NCBI RefSeq assembly: GCF_001904745.1
Contig: NZ_MRCD01000026.1
Span: forward strand, 29,190 to 93,189
Source of the DNA: Calothrix sp. HK-06
Lineage (GTDB): Bacteria; Cyanobacteriota; Cyanobacteriia; Cyanobacteriales; Nostocaceae
DNA: 64,000 bases
Reading direction: 5' to 3'
Within the stretch, counting starts at the first letter, position 1. Each line of letters opens with the position of its first letter. The position numbers and the translations under genes were made by a program. The notes beneath the pieces are model-generated. The model saw only the letters and a program-made list of their open reading frames with translations. It did no database searches and had not been told where the DNA came from. Positions 28,467-37,973 of this stretch are shown piece after piece.

Positions 28467-29543
28467 CTAGCGGACTACACCATGATTTGATGCAGCGTCT
28501 ATTGGTTTAATTAGATACAATCTGAGAATTTGCCAAGCGCTGGAGACGTAGTAAGGCAATTTTTGGATGAATTGCAATGGCTTAGGAGTGCTAGAATTAG
28601 CTATTTCTCCCAATTTTTCATTGTTTTTGACGCAAACTTCTAACCGCTTGTAAAAGTCAGGATGGTCTGTATTCAACATTACGGGGAATACACGTCCTGC
28701 GGTTTTGTTGGTCTTGTCGATGACCTCGTACTCAAACTCACGAGTGTTTAAACCGAGTGCTTCGTAAAAACCACTGCGCTGAATATCATTAAGATACATC
28801 GTCGCAAATACCGACAGTAAAAAGAAGCGACACCATAAACGCGCTCTCCAGTCATTGAGGGTTTGAGGTTGCGCGCGCATTACTGCATCAAAGAAGTCAC
28901 CGTGACGGTTTTCGTCTTGGCACCAGTTTTCAAACCAACGGAAAATTGGATAAATCTGATGGTTTGGATTCGCTTCGAGGTTACGGTAAATTGTGATGTA
29001 GCGCCAGTAGCCTATCTTTTCTGATAGATAAGTAGCGTAGAAGATAAATTTGGGTTTAAAGAATGTATAACTGCGGCTTTTTGTCAAGAAACCCAAATCG
29101 AGCGACAAGTTGAAGTCAGATAGCGCTTTATTCAAAAAGCCAGCGTGACGTGCTTCATCGCGCGACATCAAATTAAACCCTTCAGCGAGTAAAGGATTTT
29201 TATCTTTTAAACGACGACCGAGTTCTTTGTAAAGCAAAAAGCCAGAGAACTCAGCAGTACAAGAACGCTCTAAAAATTCAACGAACAACTTACGAGTTTC
29301 TCCATCAATGTGATCCCAGGATTGTTCAAATTGGGCATCCCGAACAAAGTGATGGCGGTTATAATCGGCGCGAAACTCTTGCACAATAGCTCGTAGCTCA
29401 TCTTCGTTGACCGAAAGATCCATACGAGCCATTTCATCAAAGTCGGTGGTATAAAACCGGGGAGTCAGCAGAGTTTCCTTCGCTGGAACCTTAGTCCCCG
29501 CACGCATTTCTTCAATACCTGGTTTTTTGAGGGAATCTACCAT
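28467..29543 (-). CDS. acsF: Mg-protoporphyrin IX monomethyl ester oxidative cyclase
   Basis: A 358-aa di-iron enzyme of chlorophyll synthesis that forms the isocyclic E ring using O2. Family features: [20 protein letters not shown], the di-iron motif [16 protein letters not shown] (E and DEARH, about residue 143) and the later [16 protein letters not shown] (EN-RH). The N-terminus [20 protein letters not shown] matches cyanobacterial ChlA/AcsF proteins. It appears to be transcribed alone, with a strong terminator 27 bp downstream. Only one copy lies in this window, so I cannot say whether it is the low-oxygen or the aerobic isozyme. Confidence 0.96.
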   Translation of the reverse strand: MVDSLKKPGIEEMRAGTKVPAKETLLTPRFYTTDFDEMARMDLSVNEDELRAIVQEFRADYNRHHFVRDAQFEQSWDHIDGETRKLFVEFLERSCTAEFSGFLLYKELGRRLKDKNPLLAEGFNLMSRDEARHAGFLNKALSDFNLSLDLGFLTKSRSYTFFKPKFIFYATYLSEKIGYWRYITIYRNLEANPNHQIYPIFRWFENWCQDENRHGDFFDAVMRAQPQTLNDWRARLWCRFFLLSVFATMYLNDIQRSGFYEALGLNTREFEYEVIDKTNKTAGRVFPVMLNTDHPDFYKRLEVCVKNNEKLGEIANSSTPKPLQFIQKLPYYVSSAWQILRLYLIKPIDAASNHGVVR

Positions 29544-29911
29544 GTTTAAAATTGCTCTTGCCTTTAGTGGTATCTTTTAAGCTTCCTGGCAACGCCAAAA
29601 GCGTGATTTACAAGTATAAAACTAAGTCTACCAAGCCTTGGGTGCAAACCAGCAGGGTCAAAACGTTAAGAGTTGCAACAAAACTTCTTTTTACTTTAGG
29701 AATCGTGCGTTTATCCTCAAAAATCACCCGGTTGGGTGAATCGCATGGGTGAAGTTGAGTTGCGGTATTTCAACTCATCATTATATAAAGAGGCGCCGTC
29801 TAGAAACCGGGTTTCTTATCGATAACTTGTAATAACATGAAGATTTGGCTTAGAAACCCGGTTTCTTCAATATATTAAAAAATTAAATCGTAACGATATA
29901 GGTAAATCAAT
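29544..29911. repeat. Intergenic region with paired palindromes, copy b
   Basis: AGAAACCGGGTTTCT (29802-29816) and AGAAACCCGGTTTCT (29852-29866) lie 50 bp apart centre to centre, as in copy a. The remainder is the upstream region of acsF and of the TM2 gene. I see no gene in it. Confidence 0.75.
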
Positions 29912-30415
29912 ATGAACGCAGAAACTATACAGGAAAAATCCAAAGACCGCTTATTTATGTCCTACGTTTTTGCCGCAGGAATGTTATTAGGTTTTGGTGG
30001 ACTACACCGACTCTATAACGGCAAAATAGGTAGTGGTATTTTGTGGTTAATTACTGGAGGATTATTTGGAGTAGGGCAAGTAGTTGATTTGTTCTTAATG
30101 CCAGATATGGTAGCAGAGCGTGAAATGCAAATGCGTCTCAAAGCAGGTTTATCTCCTTATGGAGTACCAATGAATCAGTCGGTTGTAGCATCCCAAGTTT
30201 ACCAAGTACCTCAACAACAACTAATGGTAAAACTTATTGATGCAGCAGAGAAGAATGGAGGTAAAGTTAACGTTACCCAAGCAGTAAAAGCTACCGGACT
30301 AGGATTTGCAGAAATTGAAGCAGTGTTAAAAGAAATGCTTAAATCTGGCTATGTGAGAGTTGATAACGACCATTATACAGGCACCGTTACCTACCATTTT
30401 CATGAAATCGCATAA
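29912..30415 (+). CDS. TM2-domain membrane protein with winged-helix-like C-terminus
   Basis: A 167-aa protein. The TM2 domain (about 15-65) has two membrane helices, FAAGMLLGFGGLHRLYNG and GSGILWLITGGLFGVGQVVDLF, with the usual GxHR(F/L)Y turn. The C-terminal part (about 105-165), KLIDAAEKNGGKVNVTQAVK and GFAEIEAVLKEMLKSGYVRV, looks like a winged helix. TM2 proteins with such tails are frequent in cyanobacteria; their function is unknown. ATG at 29912. It is convergent with the DUF2996 gene and separated by a heptamer-repeat hairpin. Confidence 0.82.
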   Translation: MNAETIQEKSKDRLFMSYVFAAGMLLGFGGLHRLYNGKIGSGILWLITGGLFGVGQVVDLFLMPDMVAEREMQMRLKAGLSPYGVPMNQSVVASQVYQVPQQQLMVKLIDAAEKNGGKVNVTQAVKATGLGFAEIEAVLKEMLKSGYVRVDNDHYTGTVTYHFHEIA

Positions 30416-30490
30416 TTTAGTTATGAGTTAGAAGTTATGAGTTAGAAGTTAAAAGACACTCATAGCTCATAACTCTTAACTCCTAACTTT
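30413..30490. repeat. Heptamer short tandem repeats forming a hairpin
   Basis: Left arm 'gttatgagttagaagttatgagttagaagtt' and right arm 'actcatagctcataactcttaactcctaactt' are inverted versions of the same degenerate heptamers. They lie between two convergent genes and can fold into a long hairpin, serving as a two-way terminator. Confidence 0.65.
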
Positions 30491-30495
30491 TATAT

Positions 30496-31074
30496 TTAAT
30501 TTCTACCTAACCACTTTTGCCCGTTTAAACGGTAAACCAATCTTGATACCAACATATCAAGAGTGACTTTGCGCTCATCGATTAAAAATGATTCAAGTGT
30601 ACTCGGCGCCTTACCTTCGTTACAAGAAAAAGCCTTTTTACCTTGAATATTTTCTTCAGGGAAATATAAATTGAACTGACGATAACCATTTTGCCAGCTA
30701 CCAGTAACTTGCCAGCACTCACCTAACTGTATACCCTTGAGCGGAATTGGTTGCTTGGCAAATTTGAGTGATAAATCACGTACTCCCTCGGTTGCAATAG
30801 CTTTTTGTAACGCAGGAACATAATCTTGTTCCATAAATTCCAAAAATGGCTTATCTTCAACTGCCGGAGCTTTTTCCTTTTTAGCAGCAGGTTTTTTCTC
30901 GGACGCTGGAGCTTCAGCAGCTTTTTTAGCAGCAGGAGGTTTTGCTGCGTTTGGGTTATCTCCACTTACAGCTTCAGGGTCGGGAGCATTCGCTGTAGGG
31001 ATATTAGTCGTTTCGGGTGAGTCACGACCAGGAACCTTGTCCTCTGGTTGGTTTTGATTATTTTCTTCTGCCAT
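30496..31074 (-). CDS. DUF2996 family protein
   Basis: A 192-aa protein with a low-complexity, charged N-terminus (about 1-80) rich in Ala, Pro, Lys and Glu (AAKPPAAKKAAEAPASEKKP) that is probably disordered. The conserved C-terminal domain (about 80-190) includes KPFLEFMEQDYVPAL, GECWQVTGSWQNGYRQFN and IDERKVTLDMLVSRLVYRLN, matching DUF2996, found across cyanobacteria and plastid lineages. Function unknown. ATG at 31074. Confidence 0.82.
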   Translation of the reverse strand: MAEENNQNQPEDKVPGRDSPETTNIPTANAPDPEAVSGDNPNAAKPPAAKKAAEAPASEKKPAAKKEKAPAVEDKPFLEFMEQDYVPALQKAIATEGVRDLSLKFAKQPIPLKGIQLGECWQVTGSWQNGYRQFNLYFPEENIQGKKAFSCNEGKAPSTLESFLIDERKVTLDMLVSRLVYRLNGQKWLGRN

Positions 31075-31234
31075 AGCTCGCAGTTAATCCTTATATATAT
31101 AGAAGATTCGAGCAATTCTCTTACGAAGACAAGAGCTAGCTCACCTTGAAGTCATCATCCCTATTTTGACATAGCACAGCGAAACCGATTGATTACAATC
31201 AACAACGGGATTGATTTAAATCTATCGATGATAA

Positions 31235-31782
31235 TTAAGCGACCTTAAACAGTTCTGTTATGGAAATTTTGATATCCGGGAACATTGAAGGTGATATATC
31301 CCCACTGTTAAATTCTTGCCGTGAAAGGTAGTTTGACCCTAGAGGATTGCGAAATACAATCAATAGCGAGTTAACTAAATCTAAAACCCAGTACTCAGGA
31401 ATACCTGCTTCCGCATAAGCAGACTTTTTTTTATCTAAGTCTTTAGCTAAGGTCGATTGTGATACTTCCACCAATAGAAATACTTCTTCCGGACTCGGAT
31501 GGCGTAAACGATAGTCTGACCAAGTTCCCCGCACTAATGCTATATCAGGTTCTGGTTCAGAATTATCAGCAAGTGTAATTGGACGTGCTTCCCTAACCAG
31601 CGCACGGTTATTCAAACATCCACGAAAAAAATCAGACAAACTTCCACCGTAGTATGTGGTGGTCTCTCTGGCGCCATTTCATGAATTTCCCCTGCTAAAA
31701 GTTCTACGTGACGGTCTTTAAAAATACCCGCCTCAATCATCATATGGTAGTCATTAACCGTCCATTTAACTAAAGTATCCAT
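31235..31782 (-). pseudogene. Uma2-family (DUF820) gene with a frameshift
   Basis: From the ATG at 31782 the minus strand reads MDTLVKWTVNDYHMMIEAGI and VELLAGEIHEMAPERPPH, the N-terminal half of the Uma2 family. The frame shifts by one base near 31640-31650, and the other frame continues SDFFRGCLNNRALVREARP, EPEPDIALVRG, FLLVEVSQSTLAKDLDKK and YWVLDL to 31235. Uma2 proteins have a PD-(D/E)XK fold and are highly amplified in cyanobacteria; their function is not established. Everything but the single shift is intact, so the lesion is recent or an assembly error. Confidence 0.8.
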
Positions 31783-31909
31783 TGGTTGTGTAAAACAGCG
31801 ATTAAATACCTGTTTTTATATTATTGCTTACCTACAACTGAAATGGGGTATACTTGTATCCAGGATAAATGTATTTAAATAAAAGCGTATAATAAGCCAA
31901 GAAACAGCC

Positions 31910-32149
31910 ATGAATGCTTACAAAAAACTTATCACTATAGAAGACCCAAAAAACTTAGTTTTATCAGGTTTACCTTTTCAACCAGGACAACGAGTAGAAA
32001 TAACTATTTCGGCAGAGGATAATTCCAGAACCGAAATTAGTCAAAAATTCAGAAATTTATTTGATAAAACGCAAGAAATTCCGGGAGTACAAGAAATTAC
32101 AGAAGAAGAAATTGCGGCAGAAATTGAGGCTTACCGTCGCGGCGAATAA
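31910..32149 (+). CDS. Antitoxin-like small protein
   Basis: 79 aa: MNAYKKLITIEDPKNLVLSG, then LPFQPGQRVEITISAED and an acidic C-terminus TEEEIAAEIEAYRRGE. This layout (a short beta-rich N-terminus for DNA binding and an acidic tail) is typical of cyanobacterial antitoxins that usually precede PIN-domain toxins. Here it is followed 12 bp later by a Mrr-like endonuclease gene. Function is inferred from shape and context only. Confidence 0.6.
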   Translation: MNAYKKLITIEDPKNLVLSGLPFQPGQRVEITISAEDNSRTEISQKFRNLFDKTQEIPGVQEITEEEIAAEIEAYRRGE

Positions 32150-32161
32150 AAAGGTAAATCT

Positions 32162-32929
32162 GTGTCACAAGTAGTTACAAAGTCTATCAATGGTGAATCG
32201 ATTCTTTTCGGTTACGACCACGCAATAGGCTTTTTCTTTGATAAGTACGACCAAGACAATCATCTATTTCCAGAGATTGAACTGTCCACCTTTCAGGACG
32301 ATCTGAGCAGAGAGGGATTGCTTGAACAGATAGATAAGTGGCTTGAAGCTTCTGAGAAGACGCGAATAAAGCAAGACATTGAGAATGTACTGAACGATGG
32401 AGTATTAGTTGAATACCTCATTCCAAGGCGTAAAAAGTATTACAGTCAGCCAGAATTGATATTACCCGAAACCAAACGGGAGATTATTCAACTATCACCT
32501 AGCTTTAATGTTCTTGAGAAGTTAATTGAAGGGGCAATAGATTTTTCATCTTTGGACTGGCGCGAATTTGAGGAGTTAGTAGCAGAGCTATTAGAGAAAG
32601 ATGGATATTCAGTTGAGTTAGGCTCAGGGCGTAGTGATGGAGGCAAAGATCTGATTGCGATTAAGGATCTGGGTGAGAATGGGCTGTATAAAGCTGTTTG
32701 GCAAGCTAAACATAAAAAATCAGGGAAAGGTGTAGGTGTGGAGGTAATACGAGAACTGGCAGATACCCGTAATGAACACAAAGCAAGTAAAGGGATTTTA
32801 GTAACATCAACGTATCTTACAAAAGGTGCTCTTGAACGAGTTCAAAGAGATACTTATGTCCTTGGCAAAGTTGACAGAGGCGACTTATTAAAATGGATTG
32901 ACAGAATCATTCGAGAAAGACGAAAATAA
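32162..32929 (+). CDS. Mrr-like restriction endonuclease domain protein
   Basis: A 255-aa protein from a GTG start. The N-terminal half (about 1-120) is unrecognised: ILFGYDHAIGFFFDKYDQ, a helical stretch and VEYLIPRRKKYY. The C-terminal half (about 128-253) is a Mrr_cat domain (PF04471-like) with WREFEELVAELLEKDGY, SGRSDGGKDLI (catalytic Asp) and VWQAKHKKSG (QxK), then VIRELADTRNEHKASKG. Mrr enzymes cut modified foreign DNA. It is linked to the small upstream gene (12-bp gap). The 1.9 kb around it lacks GGCGCC, consistent with an acquired gene. Confidence 0.8.
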   Translation: MSQVVTKSINGESILFGYDHAIGFFFDKYDQDNHLFPEIELSTFQDDLSREGLLEQIDKWLEASEKTRIKQDIENVLNDGVLVEYLIPRRKKYYSQPELILPETKREIIQLSPSFNVLEKLIEGAIDFSSLDWREFEELVAELLEKDGYSVELGSGRSDGGKDLIAIKDLGENGLYKAVWQAKHKKSGKGVGVEVIRELADTRNEHKASKGILVTSTYLTKGALERVQRDTYVLGKVDRGDLLKWIDRIIRERRK

Positions 32930-33742
32930 AAAGCGATTGCGCCACCTACCTAACAATCCGCTTGCACACCAATCGTATCAAGATAGTTAGTTGAGAACGA
33001 AAGGTTAGTAGCCACGGGTGAAGCGGAACGTAAGATGGCTTCAACACTTCCGGTTTCAACCTTGAACCTTTTGCGAGGTGATTGTTAAATAGCAGGACAT
33101 CGCGATCGTATTTCAGATATCTCAGTGAGGGCAGCCAGCTAATTAGGATTTTATTTACAGTTCTAGGTTCAGCTTTTGAAATGTTTCACCTATTGGAGTG
33201 TTCAGAACTTTTGCCTTCATAGCAATGATGAGTATCCTAACAGGTATACTAGCTTTGCTACAGCCGTTTTATAGTATTGGTTTTATATTTTGTCTTGGAG
33301 TCCTTGGCGTAGGTACATAGACATTGCAATACCGACGGCACATTGACATAGCTTGGAAAAATATAGAGCCTCAAATTGTTGAAATGGTGAATAAATTAAA
33401 CTCTTAACTTTTTCTTCCGCTGAACTCAAGTTTACTTAAATAGGATGGGCAAGGATGCCATTGGTGTCAACTTAAGGTTTAAAACTATTTATCAACGATA
33501 GGTTTTGTTAGTAACAAAGTATAAAGACGAACTTTTGTCTTGCTTTTATACGTAATTTATGAGCAATGCTGATAAACAAAGCATTCATGGCGCCTGAAAG
33601 AGTTCGTTTTTTGTTCCTTTAAAACCTAATTTTTAAGCATAAATACTTATTGACGTAGTAGGTTTTAGCTTAACTTGACACTAATGGCAAGGATGCCCAT
33701 CCCACAAGATAAAATAATCAAAAATGAATTGTTTTTTAATGT
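32930..33742. other. 813-bp non-coding region with gene remnant and MITE
   Basis: Contains a small broken membrane-protein remnant (about 33220-33406: MMSILTGILALLQPF..., one in-frame TAG at about 33318, then LQYRRHIDIAWKNIEPQIVE), and the 226-bp MITE (33460-33685) inserted in a 'gggcaaggatgcccatcccacaag' repeat. I see no intact gene. Confidence 0.6.
33460..33685. mobile_element. 226-bp MITE with a 12-bp target duplication
   Basis: The ends are inverted: ATTGGTGTCAACTTAAG at 33460 and, reversed, ATTAGTGTCAAGTTAAG at 33685 (15 of 17 match). The flanks show a perfect 12-bp duplication, GGCAAGGATGCC (33448-33459 and 33686-33697). Removing the element and one copy restores a normal copy of the dispersed 'ggatgggcaaggatgcccatcccacaag' repeat. 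It is too short to code for a transposase. Confidence 0.82.
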
Positions 33743-34018
33743 TCAACCACCAGCAACGGCAGGTACGATACTTACTTCATCACCATCTTTTAAAGGTGTA
33801 GATGTACCGTCTAAAAAGCGAATATCTTCGCTATTCACGTAGAAGTTTAAGAATCTACGAGGTTGTCCTTTTTCATCACACAAACGTTCTTTTATACCAG
33901 GACAAGCTTGTTCGAGTGATTCCAAAAGTTCACCAACACTGTTACCTCCACACTCCAGAACAGCTTGATTATTGGTAAATTTCTGAAGTGGGGTAGGAAC
34001 TAATACTTTTACTGTCAT
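33743..34018 (-). CDS. ThiS/MoaD-like sulfur-carrier protein beside thrC
   Basis: 91 aa from the ATG at 34018. It begins [18 protein letters not shown] and has [34 protein letters not shown] and the carrier C-terminus [10 protein letters not shown]. The terminal diglycine is what is activated and thiocarboxylated in MoaD, ThiS and CysO-type proteins. It is 32 bp downstream of thrC on the same strand, so co-transcription is likely. It is different from the MoaD at 37713. A role with a PLP enzyme, as CysO has with CysM in mycobacteria, is possible but unproven. Confidence 0.8.
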   Translation of the reverse strand: MTVKVLVPTPLQKFTNNQAVLECGGNSVGELLESLEQACPGIKERLCDEKGQPRRFLNFYVNSEDIRFLDGTSTPLKDGDEVSIVPAVAGG

Positions 34019-34050
34019 ACTGTTTTCGAGATAAATTAGAAAATCTAAAA

Positions 34051-35352
34051 TTAAACGAGTACTTGTTGCCATTCGAGACGGTCTAAAGTACGTGAGCGTT
34101 CTAGTGCTTGTTCAAAGCTATCAAGTTTCGCTTCGATTGTGAAGGGTTCGCCGATATAACCTTGAACTGCTTCTTGGGTCTTCAAACCGTTACCAGTGAT
34201 GTAAACAACAGTTGTTTCGTCTGGGTCAATTTTACCTGCTTCGACTAATTTCTTCAGCACGGCAACGGTTGTACCACCAGCAGTTTCGGTAAATATACCT
34301 TCGGTTTCAGCTAATAACTTGATACCTTCAATAATTTCTGCGTCGGTGACAGATTCAATATTACCATTTGTTTTGTTCGCAATATCAACGGCGTATACAC
34401 CATCCGCAGGATTACCAATAGCTATCGATTTTGCAATTGTGTTTGGTTTGACTGGTTTAATAAAGTCGCGTTTTTCTCTGAATGCTTCTGCTATTGGTGA
34501 ACATCCTTCTGCTTGGGCGCCACTAAAACGAACGTTCTTATCTTCTACCAAACCAACTTCAACAAATTCTTTAAATCCTTTATATATCTTAGTAAACAAT
34601 GAACCACTTGCAAGCGGCGCCACAATATGGTCAGGTAATTCCCAGCCTAATTGTTCAGCAACTTCATAACCAAGTGTCTTAGAACCTTCTGAATAATAAG
34701 GACGTAAATTTATATTGACAAATCCCCAACCATGTGTGTTTGCAACTTCTGAACACAAACGGTTAACTTGGTCGTAGTTACCATTAACAGCCATTAAAGT
34801 TGGGCTATATATCAAGCTACCCAGAACTTTACCTGCTTCCAAATCAGAAGGAATAAATACACAACAATCTAAACCTGCATGTGCGGCAATAGCTGCTGTA
34901 GAGTTTGCCAAATTTCCAGTGCTTGCACAAGATACTGTTGTAAAGCCTAACTCGCGTGCGCGTGATAGTGCTACCGATACCACCCTATCTTTGAAACTAA
35001 GGGTGGGCATATTTACAGCGTCATTTTTAATATAAAGTTTCTTTAAACCAAGGCGCCGCGCTAATCGTTGTGAACGAACTAGCGGGGTCATCCCTGTACC
35101 AACATCTATATAGTTATCTGTTGCAACAGGCAAGAACTGACGATAACGCCAAATTGAATTCGGTCCAGCTTGAATACTTTCGCGAGTTACAGAGAAGCGC
35201 AAACTACTAAAGTCATATTTGACTTCCAAAGGTCCAAAACACAATTCGCATACGTGCTGCGCTTTCAATTCATACTCGGCGCCACACTCTTTACACTTTA
35301 AAGCTTTAAAAGTGGCTGTGGATGCTGCCTGTGCTGTTGATACCTGTGTCAT
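34051..35352 (-). CDS. thrC: Threonine synthase
   Basis: About 433 aa from the ATG at 35352, which has GGGAGAAG before it; the longer open frame upstream has no homology. An N-terminal zinc-ribbon-like region ([20 protein letters not shown], about 18-37) precedes the PLP fold. The PLP lysine lies in [16 protein letters not shown], with [28 protein letters not shown] and [13 protein letters not shown] typical of ThrC. The enzyme converts O-phosphohomoserine to threonine. It is followed by the sulfur-carrier gene. Confidence 0.94.
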   Translation of the reverse strand: MTQVSTAQAASTATFKALKCKECGAEYELKAQHVCELCFGPLEVKYDFSSLRFSVTRESIQAGPNSIWRYRQFLPVATDNYIDVGTGMTPLVRSQRLARRLGLKKLYIKNDAVNMPTLSFKDRVVSVALSRARELGFTTVSCASTGNLANSTAAIAAHAGLDCCVFIPSDLEAGKVLGSLIYSPTLMAVNGNYDQVNRLCSEVANTHGWGFVNINLRPYYSEGSKTLGYEVAEQLGWELPDHIVAPLASGSLFTKIYKGFKEFVEVGLVEDKNVRFSGAQAEGCSPIAEAFREKRDFIKPVKPNTIAKSIAIGNPADGVYAVDIANKTNGNIESVTDAEIIEGIKLLAETEGIFTETAGGTTVAVLKKLVEAGKIDPDETTVVYITGNGLKTQEAVQGYIGEPFTIEAKLDSFEQALERSRTLDRLEWQQVLV

Positions 35353-35522
35353 TCTGCTTCTCCCTAGTTCTTGCTTGCGTCGATTTCGTTCGATGGTATC
35401 ACGAGTAAAAATACTCGTCAAACATACCCGATAAAATTTGTCGGGTATATAAAAACAACAAAAACTCCGGAAGTTTTTAGTAAAAAAACGAACATGTAAA
35501 TAAAGGAGTGTCAAAAATTGAT

Positions 35523-37631
35523 ATGAATAAATTTATACTGAATCTTTTTATTTCTCATTTTTTTCTCCAACCAGGTAAAAACAAGTACTGCACGCTAGGT
35601 TTATGTTTATGCCTAGTACTTTCAGCGTTGGGAAATGTCGCGACGGCACAGCAAGCTGTATCAGTAAGGGTGGTAGTCAATAGCAACAAAGATGGCGCTA
35701 TACAACCAGATGATGTGGTGACACTACGCGAAGCTATTCAAATTGTGAATGGCGCCTTACCACAAGAAAAGCTTTCTGCATCCGAAAAAGCACAAGTCTC
35801 ACCCAGTAATACACCTACAATTAATTTCAATTTATCTTCACAGCAAACGACTATTGCTTTGCAAGATATTTTGCCACCATTAACGGCGCCTAATTTGGTT
35901 ATTGATGGTGCCACTCAACCAGGTTATGACGCGAAAAAGTCCGCGACTGCGGAAATTCATATACCAGTGCCAGTTATTTCAATTCATGCTAAATCACCAC
36001 GTAATATTAACCGTGGATTTACGGTATCAGCAGATAGAATCACAATACGCGGTTTAAGTATATACGGATTTACGAGTGAGCATGAACGCACTGCTAGTAT
36101 TCCTCCAGCAGATATTTTTATTTCTGATAAAGCTAAAAATGTAGTTATCGAAAATAACTGGCTGGGTATAACACCCGACGAAAAAATGCCAGAGACACCT
36201 TCCGCGTTTGGTGTGTCGGTATTTAATGCAGTGGGCGCCACAATTCAGCGCAACCGCATTTCGTACCACGAAGGTAGCGCCATAATTACAGGAGAAACTG
36301 CTGCTTCAACACAAATAAAAGAAAATATCATTGTTGGTAACGGTTTAGCGGGAATGCCTGATGCTATACGCTTAGAAGGTTCCATCGACGGTTCGCAAAT
36401 AAAAGAAAACTTGATATGCGCTAACGATGGCAGCGGAGCATTTTTATTCAAACCTCAAGGAAGCGTAGAAATTACCAATAACCAAATTAAATATAACGGG
36501 CGCCGTTTACGACGTGCAGCAGTTTACTTGATGGGAAGCGATAATAAAGTTACCAATAACGAAATTACCAACCAAGCTGGTCCAGGTGTTGTTGTCACTG
36601 CTTTTCCGAACGGTGGTTCGTTCCTGAATGGTGCCGCAGTTCGCAACATAATTCAAAATAACCGTTTTGCTGACTTAGAAGGACTCAGCATTGATTTAAA
36701 TAACCGTGCTGGTACAGATGTCGCAGATTTTCAGCAAGGAGACGGCAAGAACCCAGTTAGAACATCTTCAAATCGTCGTTTAGATACAGGAAACGCTGCT
36801 ATCAACGCTCCAGAGTTTATATCCAAAGAATTTTTGCTTATCAATAATATAGTTACCATCGCTGGAACTGCCGACCCAGATTCAGAAATTCAAATTTATC
36901 GCGTTGGTCCGGATGGCGCCTTAAGTCAAGTCATAACTACCATTAAAACCAATGCGAAAGGAAACTTTGAAACAACATTACCAAATCTAAAACCACTCAC
37001 TCGTCTTAGTGCTATTGCCACAGATTCAAACGGTACCTCCGAACCTGCATACAGTACTGTAATACTTTCCCCTTCACAACAGGCGCCTCAAATAAAAGAA
37101 TTAAACCAAGACAAACTAACTCAACATCAAGGTGAAATTCCCAACTGCACAACTCCCCCTGCTCCCCCAACTCCACCGACTCCCCCGACTCCCCCACCTG
37201 CACCACCCGAACCACCCGCACCACCTGCACCCATCCGCTTACGAGTCCCAAATAACATTCATTACGCATTAGATAAAGACTTTATTAGCTCCGCAAGTGG
37301 CGAAGTTCTCGATAAAATAGCCGCAGTAATGCAGCAATACCCCACAATAGTCATCGAACTACAAGGTCACACAGACGCACGCGCATCCGATGCATACAAC
37401 AAAGACCTCGCAAAAAGACGCGCGAGAAATGCCAGAAATTACTTAATCAAAAAAGGTGTAGCGCCAGAACGTATGACCATTCGTTCTTTTGGCGAACGTC
37501 AACTCAAAACTCCAGGTAGAAACAAAGTAGAACACGCATTCAACCGTCGTGTTGAAGTTTTATTCTTCGATATTAGAGGAGTTGAAATTATTCTCGAATC
37601 TCAAAAAGACGATTTACAAATCGAACGTTAG
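35523..37631 (+). CDS. Exported beta-helix protein with C-terminal OmpA domain
   Basis: About 702 aa from the ATG at 35523 (a GTG lies 15 bp upstream in frame; AAGGAG is at 35503-35508). After a signal region, residues of about 60-400 are a right-handed beta-helix (NosD/pectate-lyase-like repeats such as VVIENNWLGITPD, ATIQRNRISYHEGSAIITG). A further domain (about 440-520, ITVAGTADPDSEIQIY-like) precedes a Pro-rich linker (PTPPTPPTPPPAPPEPPAP) and an OmpA-type domain (about 590-690) with VIELQGHTDARASDAYN and RRVEVLFFD, which binds peptidoglycan. So it is probably anchored to the cell wall with the beta-helix displayed outward. Confidence 0.83.
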   Translation: MNKFILNLFISHFFLQPGKNKYCTLGLCLCLVLSALGNVATAQQAVSVRVVVNSNKDGAIQPDDVVTLREAIQIVNGALPQEKLSASEKAQVSPSNTPTINFNLSSQQTTIALQDILPPLTAPNLVIDGATQPGYDAKKSATAEIHIPVPVISIHAKSPRNINRGFTVSADRITIRGLSIYGFTSEHERTASIPPADIFISDKAKNVVIENNWLGITPDEKMPETPSAFGVSVFNAVGATIQRNRISYHEGSAIITGETAASTQIKENIIVGNGLAGMPDAIRLEGSIDGSQIKENLICANDGSGAFLFKPQGSVEITNNQIKYNGRRLRRAAVYLMGSDNKVTNNEITNQAGPGVVVTAFPNGGSFLNGAAVRNIIQNNRFADLEGLSIDLNNRAGTDVADFQQGDGKNPVRTSSNRRLDTGNAAINAPEFISKEFLLINNIVTIAGTADPDSEIQIYRVGPDGALSQVITTIKTNAKGNFETTLPNLKPLTRLSAIATDSNGTSEPAYSTVILSPSQQAPQIKELNQDKLTQHQGEIPNCTTPPAPPTPPTPPTPPPAPPEPPAPPAPIRLRVPNNIHYALDKDFISSASGEVLDKIAAVMQQYPTIVIELQGHTDARASDAYNKDLAKRRARNARNYLIKKGVAPERMTIRSFGERQLKTPGRNKVEHAFNRRVEVLFFDIRGVEIILESQKDDLQIER

Positions 37632-37706
37632 CAACGGATAACAGCGGATGTAACAGATCATTTAACAAACAAATCAACTATCAGTTACATCAGTTACATC
37701 CGTTGC
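37631..37706. terminator. Two-way hairpin between convergent genes
   Basis: GCAACGGAT...GCGGATGTAAC on the left pairs with GTTACATC...ATCCGTTGC on the right. This long inverted sequence lies in the 81-bp gap between the beta-helix/OmpA gene and moaD, which converge. Confidence 0.6.
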
Positions 37707-37712
37707 CAAGCA

Positions 37713-37973
37713 TCATCCACCACTAACAGGAGGTACTAACACAACCTCATCGCCATTCTTGAGGGGAGTATCTGGTTCAACAAACAGTAAATTTACACCG
37801 TAGCGCGTAACATCCTGCCACTTCGCGAGTTCAGGACGTTCATCAATAATATGCTTACATACTGCTTTGACTGGGGTTCCTTGTGGAAACTCCAGCTTTA
37901 GCTCTGGAACCCCATATGCTTCTTGATATGCAGCAAATAGCTTGACGGTTATTGAGACAAAAGAATTTGACAT
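37713..37973 (-). CDS. moaD: Molybdopterin synthase sulfur carrier subunit
   Basis: 86 aa: VSITVKLFAAYQEAYGVPEL, then WQDVTRYGVNLLFVEPDTPL and C-terminal VVLVPPVSGG. The diglycine C-terminus and size fit MoaD, which delivers sulfur to precursor Z for the molybdenum cofactor. MoaE is not adjacent in this window. It is distinct from the ThiS-like protein at 33743 ([10 protein letters not shown]). ATG at 37973. Confidence 0.82.
   Translation of the reverse strand: MSNSFVSITVKLFAAYQEAYGVPELKLEFPQGTPVKAVCKHIIDERPELAKWQDVTRYGVNLLFVEPDTPLKNGDEVVLVPPVSGG

Noticed and set aside
29544..29760. 66-aa open frame upstream of the acsF start on the plus strand
   Set aside because: It lies in the acsF leader region, lacks any motif and has no ribosome-binding site.
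34051..35514. Longer 487-aa version of ThrC
   Set aside because: The extra 54 N-terminal residues come from an unrelated frame extension; the ATG at 35352 with GGGAGAAG fits the family N-terminus.
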